Shown here: piece after piece, positions 14,093 to 18,571 of the stretch
Position numbering within the stretch: position 1 is the first letter of the stretch
How the letters are laid out: each line of letters opens with the position of its first letter
Source: DATMGU01 sp035555315
Lineage (GTDB): Bacteria; Pseudomonadota; Alphaproteobacteria; ATCC43930; CGMCC-115725
Direction of reading: 5' to 3'
NCBI GenBank assembly: GCA_035555315.1
Contig: DATMGU010000100.1
Span: forward strand, 1-18,571
Length of the DNA stretch: 18,571 nt
Notes under the pieces: generated by a model
Told to the model about the DNA's origin: nothing
What the model saw: only the letters and a program-made list of their open reading frames with translations
Database searches by the model: none
Made by a program: the position numbers and the translations under genes

Positions 14093-14216
14093 CCTGGGCG
14101 AGTAATCCGGTCTCTCCACCGAGATCGAATTTCTGGAATCTTGGTGAATAAATTCGTCGGAGCTTAATCTATTGCCGTCACCCTGGGCGATGAACCAGGT
14201 TTCGAGACGATAGATC

Positions 14217-16466
14217 TTGCACAGTGCCCTCGCCTTTAATTCGCTGACGATGGCGGTGATGAACGTCACCCCCGCGTCGATCGCCGTGATCGACCGGGAG
14301 GGACGTATCGTCGCCGTCAACCACGCATGGCAAGCATCGTCGAGCGATGCCGGCTTTGTCGGCGGTACCGGGCAGCCCGAAACCGACTACATGGAACCGT
14401 TGCGTCAGGCTTCGGCGGCTGGCAACACGCATGCGGCACTGGCGCTCGACGCGCTTCATCAGATCCTGACGCGGCGCAGCCGCAGCGTATCGATCGACTA
14501 TCCGGCCATGGCTGCCGGGCAACCGCGCATCTATCGCCTGCTGATCTCGACCGTGGGTGCCGAGGAAGGTGCCGTCATCCTGCATCTGGATGTCACCGAG
14601 CCATCCCGGGCGCGGCAGGCGGTCTACGAGCAGGACGTGCTGCTGGCCAGCATCCGCGTCAACAGCCCGGGCGCGGTCTTCCAATGCTGGCCCCACGCGG
14701 ATGGGTCGATCGTCTTCAGCGGCGTCAGCGCCAACGCGGCCGAGGTCATGGGCATCACCGCCGCGACACTGACCGCCAATGGCGCGCGCTTCGCCGATCA
14801 CTTGGACAAGCACGACCGCGTCCGGTGGCAACATGCGGTACGGCATGCCGCGACCACCGGCGGCATCATCGATATGGAGGTCAAGATCTCCGATCCGGCC
14901 TCCGGCTATCGCTGGATCAGGATCATGGCCCGGCCCCAGGCCAACGCCGCCCAAACCAGCGTCCCCCCAACCATCACCACGGCCACCACGGCGGGGATGT
15001 GGGAAGGCATCGCCGTCGATGTGACGGATCGCGGCAAGGCCGAGGAACGGCTTGCCTACCTCGCCTATTACGATCCGCTGACGGATCTGCCGAACCGCGC
15101 CTTGTTCGACGACCGGCTGGAGACGGCCCTCGCCAACGCCGCCCGCCTGGCGCATGGCGTCGCGGTGCATTACCTGGACCTCGATCATTTCAAGGACGTC
15201 AACGATACGCTGGGCCACCTCGCGGGCGACGATCTGCTGCGCAGCGTGGCGACACGGCTGCGCCAGGTCCTGCGTGGATCGGACACCATCGCACGGCTGG
15301 GGGGCGACGAATTCGCGGTCATTCAGCAGAAAGTCGACACACCGCATGACGCCGCGACGCTCGCCCGCAAGATCGTCGCCGCCCTGCAACCGCCCTTCAC
15401 GCTGGGCGATGCCGAAATTACCGTCAGCACCTCCGTCGGCATCGCCATCTCCAACCTGCCCACCGACACCATGGCGGGCGATCCGCTGACGCCGACCGAG
15501 TTGCTGAAACGCGCCGATCTGGCACTCTACAAGGCCAAGGCAGCCGGCCGTAACACCTTCGGCTTCTACGCCTCCGAACTCGATGCCGAGGTGAAGCAGC
15601 GCATGGGCTTGCGGCAGAGTCTGCATAAGGCGCTGCTCGATAACGAGTTCATGCTGCATTACCAGCCGCAGGTGGAGCTGGCGACCGGTGCCATCAAGGG
15701 CGTTGAAGCGCTGATTCGCTGGATACGGCCGGGGATCGGCCTGCAGCCGCCGGGCAGCTTCATCCCGATCGCCGAAGAGACCGGGCTGATCATCCAGATC
15801 GGCAGCTGGGTGCTGCATGAAGCCTGTCGCCAGGTAAAGACCTGGCATGACGCGGGTCATCCCCGCATTCAGGTCGCCGTCAACGTGTCGGGTATCCAGC
15901 TCGCCAGGCCGGATTTCGTCAGCACGGTCCGCTCGGCGCTCGACAGCAGCGGCCTGCCGCCGAGCTATCTGGAACTTGAGCTCACCGAAAGCACGCTGAT
16001 GCGGCATTCGGAAGAGTTCATGCGGCTGCTCAGCGAATTGCGCACGCTGGGCGTGCGCCTGTCGATCGATGATTTCGGCAGCGGGTATTCATCCTTCCAG
16101 TACCTGAAATCATTCAAGATCCACCAGCTCAAGATCGACCAGAGCTTCGTGCGCGACATGGTCACCGATCCCAGCGACGCGGCGATCGTCAATGCCATCG
16201 TATCGGTCGCTCGAACGCTCGATCTGGAACTGATCGCCGAGGGGGTGGAGACCGCGGCGCAGCGCCAATTGCTCGTAGGCCAGGGCTGCGCCAAGGGTCA
16301 GGGCTACCACTTCTCCAAGCCGATCGGACCGGAGGCTTTCGCCGAGTTGCTCGCAAGCGGCCTTCGGCTGCCGATCGACGAGCAGGGGCCGAAATTGGTC
16401 ATCGGCCCCAAGCTCGTCGTCGGCCGGAAACTTGTCGGCGGCCGCAGCGCGCGCGGCGGCCGATAA
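14217..16466 (+). CDS. PAS-GGDEF-EAL cyclic-di-GMP synthase/phosphodiesterase
   Basis: The product has about 749 residues and no clear membrane segment. A PAS-like sensor region occupies about 15-125 (ASIAVIDREGRIVAVNHAW) and a second 140-275. The GGDEF domain (280-450) has an intact GGDEF motif at 362-366 and an RxxD inhibitory site (RGSD, 353-356) at the correct five-residue spacing. The EAL domain (465-715) retains EAL (497-499), Asn556, ELTE (588-591), the DDFGSG loop (618-623), Lys639, Glu675 (EGVET) and Gln695. Both activities are therefore predicted possible; which dominates in vivo cannot be read. It likely senses a small ligand or redox signal and controls motility or biofilm. The start is TTG at 14217 or ATG at 14250 or 14259, with weak ribosome-binding sites throughout. 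Confidence 0.92.
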   Translation: MHSALAFNSLTMAVMNVTPASIAVIDREGRIVAVNHAWQASSSDAGFVGGTGQPETDYMEPLRQASAAGNTHAALALDALHQILTRRSRSVSIDYPAMAAGQPRIYRLLISTVGAEEGAVILHLDVTEPSRARQAVYEQDVLLASIRVNSPGAVFQCWPHADGSIVFSGVSANAAEVMGITAATLTANGARFADHLDKHDRVRWQHAVRHAATTGGIIDMEVKISDPASGYRWIRIMARPQANAAQTSVPPTITTATTAGMWEGIAVDVTDRGKAEERLAYLAYYDPLTDLPNRALFDDRLETALANAARLAHGVAVHYLDLDHFKDVNDTLGHLAGDDLLRSVATRLRQVLRGSDTIARLGGDEFAVIQQKVDTPHDAATLARKIVAALQPPFTLGDAEITVSTSVGIAISNLPTDTMAGDPLTPTELLKRADLALYKAKAAGRNTFGFYASELDAEVKQRMGLRQSLHKALLDNEFMLHYQPQVELATGAIKGVEALIRWIRPGIGLQPPGSFIPIAEETGLIIQIGSWVLHEACRQVKTWHDAGHPRIQVAVNVSGIQLARPDFVSTVRSALDSSGLPPSYLELELTESTLMRHSEEFMRLLSELRTLGVRLSIDDFGSGYSSFQYLKSFKIHQLKIDQSFVRDMVTDPSDAAIVNAIVSVARTLDLELIAEGVETAAQRQLLVGQGCAKGQGYHFSKPIGPEAFAELLASGLRLPIDEQGPKLVIGPKLVVGRKLVGGRSARGGR
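16389..16442 (+). repeat. Three 18-bp coding repeats at the C-terminus of the GGDEF-EAL gene
   Basis: Three consecutive hexapeptides, PKLVIG, PKLVVG and RKLVGG, come from imperfect 18-bp DNA repeats, after the end of the EAL domain. They form a basic-hydrophobic tail not usual for the family. Confidence 0.6.
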
Positions 16467-16473
16467 GCCTGCG

Positions 16474-17679
16474 TCACACCCGTTCGATCACCATCGCGAT
16501 GCCCTGCCCCACGCCGATGCACATGGTGCAGAGCCCATAACGGGCGCCCCGTTGCTCCAACTCGATGAGGGCGGTCGTCACCAGGCGCGCGCCGCTCATG
16601 CCCAGCGGATGGCCGAGCGCGATGGCGCCGCCATTCGGGTTCACATGCTCGGCATCGTCCGGCAGGCCGAGATCGCGGGTCACCGCCAGCGCTTGCGCCG
16701 CGAACGCCTCGTTCAACTCGATGATGTCGATCTCGTGAAGCGACAGCCCTAGCCGATCCAAGATCTTGCGGGTCGCCGGTGCCGGCCCGAAGCCCATGAT
16801 GCGCGGCGGCACGCCGGCGACCGCCGTCGACAGGATCCGGGCCCGGGGGGTCAGCCCGTGACGCGACGCGGCCTCGGCCGACGCGATGATCACGGCAGCG
16901 GCACCGTCATTGACGCCCGACGCGTTGCCCGCGGTGACCGAGCCGCCGGACCGGAACGGCGCCTTCAGTTTCGCCAACTGCTCGATCGTCGTGTCCGGCC
17001 GCATGTGCTCGTCATCCGTGACCTCTATCGTCTCGCGCCCTTTGCGGGTGGTCACCGGCACGATCTCCTTGGCGAACCGACCGCTGGCGCGGGCACGTCC
17101 GGCGCGCTGTTGGCTGCGCAGGGCGAAGGCATCCTGATCGGCGCGGCTGATCTGGAATTCCTCGGCGACGTTCTCGGCGGTCTCGGGCATCGAATCCGTG
17201 CCGTGTGCCTCCCGCATGCGGGGATTGATGAAGCGCCAGCCGATCGTCGTGTCGTAGATCTGCGCGTCGCGCGAAAACGCCGCATCGGCCTTGCCCATCA
17301 CGAAGGGGGCCCGCGACATGCTTTCGACGCCGCCGGCGATGAACAGCTCGCCATCGCCGCTGCGCACGGCGCGCGCCGCGGCGCCGATCGCGTCGAGACC
17401 CGAGCCGCAGAGCCGGTTGACGGTACCGCCCGGCACCCGATCCGGCAGCCCCGCCAGCAATGCCGCCATGCGCCCGACATTGCGGTTGTCCTCGCCGGCC
17501 TGATTGGCACAGCCGAGAATGACGTCATCGACGGCCGCCCAATCCACCGATGGATGGCGAGCCATCAAGGCCGCGATCGGCAGGGCCGCCAGATCATCGG
17601 CGCGGACATGGGCAAGCGCCCCGCCATAGCGTCCGACCGGCGTGCGGACAACGTCACAGATAAACGCCTCGTGGGTCAT
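16474..17679 (-). CDS. pcaF: 3-oxoadipyl-CoA thiolase (beta-ketoadipyl-CoA thiolase)
   Basis: This 401-residue thiolase catalyses the last step of the beta-ketoadipate pathway, splitting 3-oxoadipyl-CoA with CoA into succinyl-CoA and acetyl-CoA. The nucleophilic Cys91 (NRLCGSGLDAI), His357 (GHPLGMSG) and Cys387 (CIGVGQG) sit at positions equivalent to those of Pseudomonas PcaF. The segment IYDTTIGWRFINPRM with DSMPETAENVAE is characteristic of PcaF/PaaJ rather than acetoacetyl-CoA thiolases, so a degradative substrate is favoured; PaaJ of phenylacetate breakdown is the alternative. AGGAG lies nine bases before the ATG, and a sigma70-like promoter lies about 80 bp upstream. No other pca or paa gene is in the window. 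It is convergent with the GGDEF-EAL gene with seven bases between stops. Confidence 0.9.
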   Translation of the reverse strand: MTHEAFICDVVRTPVGRYGGALAHVRADDLAALPIAALMARHPSVDWAAVDDVILGCANQAGEDNRNVGRMAALLAGLPDRVPGGTVNRLCGSGLDAIGAAARAVRSGDGELFIAGGVESMSRAPFVMGKADAAFSRDAQIYDTTIGWRFINPRMREAHGTDSMPETAENVAEEFQISRADQDAFALRSQQRAGRARASGRFAKEIVPVTTRKGRETIEVTDDEHMRPDTTIEQLAKLKAPFRSGGSVTAGNASGVNDGAAAVIIASAEAASRHGLTPRARILSTAVAGVPPRIMGFGPAPATRKILDRLGLSLHEIDIIELNEAFAAQALAVTRDLGLPDDAEHVNPNGGAIALGHPLGMSGARLVTTALIELEQRGARYGLCTMCIGVGQGIAMVIERV

Positions 17680-17756
17680 TCTCGGCAACTCCTGGGAGGG
17701 AGGGCGCCCGGATCGGAGGGTGAGCCGACCTCCCCGATCCCGGCCCTTTGCCGCAG

Positions 17757-17784
17757 AACATAACCTTCGGGCGGGCGCTGTCAA
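17757..17784 (-). promoter_or_regulatory. Sigma70-like promoter of the thiolase gene
   Basis: On the minus strand a consensus TTGACA (17779-17784) and TATGTT (17757-17762) are spaced by 16 bp. Transcription would begin about 70 bases before the thiolase ATG. An inverted repeat, CGGGCGGG/CCCGCCCG (17768-17775 and 17794-17801), straddles the -35 and could be a regulator site or a terminator of the upstream gene. Confidence 0.55.
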
Positions 17785-17828
17785 ACCGCGCGACCCGCCC
17801 GGCGCTCCGGCGCGTTTCTCGCGGCCGA

Positions 17829-18571
17829 CTATGACGGCAGAGGAGACGCCGGATCGACCAGCCCTTCTGCCTCGAGGTCGGTCCATAGCGCGGCGGGAAT
17901 CTTCTCACGCATATAGGTAAGGTTCTGGTCCAATTCCTCGATGGAACGGGCGCCCGGGATGACACTGACGACAAGCGGGTGTGCGAGGGGGAATTGGAGC
18001 GCCGCGGCGGGAAGCGCTACGCCGTGACGCGCGCAGACCGCAGCGATGCGACGCACGCGCTCGAGGACGCGTTCCGGTGCCAGCTGTGTGTTGAAGGTAG
18101 CGCCCGTGACGGCGCCCGTTGCCAAGATGCCTGAATTATAGGGGCCGCCGATCACGATCTTGGTGCCGCGCTCGGCGCACAGAGGCAGCAACGTCGCGAG
18201 CGGTTCCTGTTCGAGCAGCGTATAGCGGCCGGCGAGCAGGAAATAGTCGAAGCGGCCGGCCACGACGAAATCGGACAGCATCTGCCATTGGTTGATGCCC
18301 ACGCCGATCGCCTTGATGACGCCTTGCGACCGCAAATCATCGAGGGCGGGATAGGCGCCATCCATCGCTTCCTTGAAGCGGCTGCGCGCATAGGGATCCT
18401 CCCCGGGGGCGAAGTGAAGCGCCTCGTCGGGATCATGGATCGCCAGCATGTCGATATAGTCGGTGCCGAGCCGTTTGAGGCTTCCTTCGATCGACCGCAT
18501 CACGGCATCGCGCGAATAATCGAAATCCGCCCGGATCGCCGGCGGATCTTTCCACAGCGTCGGCTTCAGCT
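17829..18571 (-). CDS. Aldo/keto reductase, L-fucose/D-threo-aldose dehydrogenase-like (N-terminus beyond window)
   Basis: The C-terminal 246 residues or so of an aldo/keto reductase are present; the frame stays open to the right edge, so the start is outside. The visible part begins LKPTLWKDPPAIRADFDYSR and contains the catalytic His in DMLAIHDPDE. KAIGVGINQWQML and FDYFLLAGRYTLLEQE, then VIGGPYNSGILATG, match the L-fucose (D-threo-aldose) 1-dehydrogenase branch, which oxidises L-fucose or related aldoses to lactones with NAD(P). Pyridoxal 4-dehydrogenase is a relative with the same look. The catalytic Asp, Tyr and Lys should lie beyond the edge. It precedes the thiolase gene on the same strand with a 149-bp gap that contains the thiolase promoter. 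Confidence 0.85.
   Translation of the reverse strand, partial: LKPTLWKDPPAIRADFDYSRDAVMRSIEGSLKRLGTDYIDMLAIHDPDEALHFAPGEDPYARSRFKEAMDGAYPALDDLRSQGVIKAIGVGINQWQMLSDFVVAGRFDYFLLAGRYTLLEQEPLATLLPLCAERGTKIVIGGPYNSGILATGAVTGATFNTQLAPERVLERVRRIAAVCARHGVALPAAALQFPLAHPLVVSVIPGARSIEELDQNLTYMREKIPAALWTDLEAEGLVDPASPLPS

Noticed and set aside
14178..16007. 609-codon open frame antisense to the GGDEF-EAL gene
   Set aside because: It is a shadow frame caused by GC-rich codon bias; the plus-strand frame has clear PAS, GGDEF and EAL motifs.

Overview
This is a gene-dense, high-GC chromosomal window, most likely from an alphaproteobacterium of the Rhodospirillales type. That guess rests on a DUF3126 protein (a family essentially confined to Alphaproteobacteria), a LigE-type glutathione transferase, free-living oxidative metabolism genes and strong GC bias at third codon positions. 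I see no rRNA, tRNA, CRISPR array, insertion sequence or phage gene. Genus is inference only.

Region 1 (1-6150) is a small catabolic neighbourhood. From the left: the first 20 codons of an unidentified divergent gene, an SDR oxidoreductase, a convergent MHS-family (metabolite:H+ symporter) transporter, a GntR/FadR-type regulator, then divergently an enolase-superfamily (mandelate racemase subgroup) enzyme and a second SDR close to DHRS6/BDH2 and 2-keto-3-deoxy-fuconate dehydrogenase. A convergent LysR regulator closes the block. The enzyme set suggests uptake of an acid sugar or hydroxy acid, dehydration (or racemisation) by the enolase-fold enzyme, and NAD-dependent oxidation by the SDRs, under GntR control. 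The gntR/racemase intergenic region carries a widely spaced perfect 10-bp inverted repeat that is a good operator candidate.

Region 2 (6250-7000) is a type II toxin-antitoxin operon (Phd/YefM-like antitoxin, PIN-domain FitB/VapC-like toxin). A perfect 10-8-10 palindrome lies just upstream of the antitoxin. It sits where a divergent LysR target gene would be expected.

Region 3 (7200-11930) holds redox and transport genes: a cytochrome b561, an NfsA-like nitroreductase, and on the other strand a membrane-anchored stand-alone FMN/3Fe-4S glutamate-synthase-domain protein followed by a DHA2-family drug-efflux-type transporter. A recognisable sigma70-like promoter precedes the synthase-domain gene.

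Region 4 (11930-14100) holds small accessory genes: an RRM protein with an unusual RNP1 and a Tyr/Gln/Arg-rich repeat tail, a DUF3126 protein, a 71-residue putative membrane protein and a LigE-like glutathione transferase. Its spacers are rich in structure: two palindromes, a 56-nt nested stem-loop between convergent genes, another inverted repeat, and five tandem copies of a 16-bp repeat.

Region 5 (14200-18571) holds a PAS-GGDEF-EAL cyclic-di-GMP protein with both catalytic motif sets intact, a 3-oxoadipyl-CoA thiolase (pcaF type, beta-ketoadipate pathway) with a good promoter, and the C-terminal part of an aldo/keto reductase of the L-fucose/D-threo-aldose dehydrogenase type that runs off the right edge. 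No single previously undescribed system is obvious. The most interesting leads are the acid-sugar cluster with its operator, the RRM protein, and the 16-bp tandem repeats.
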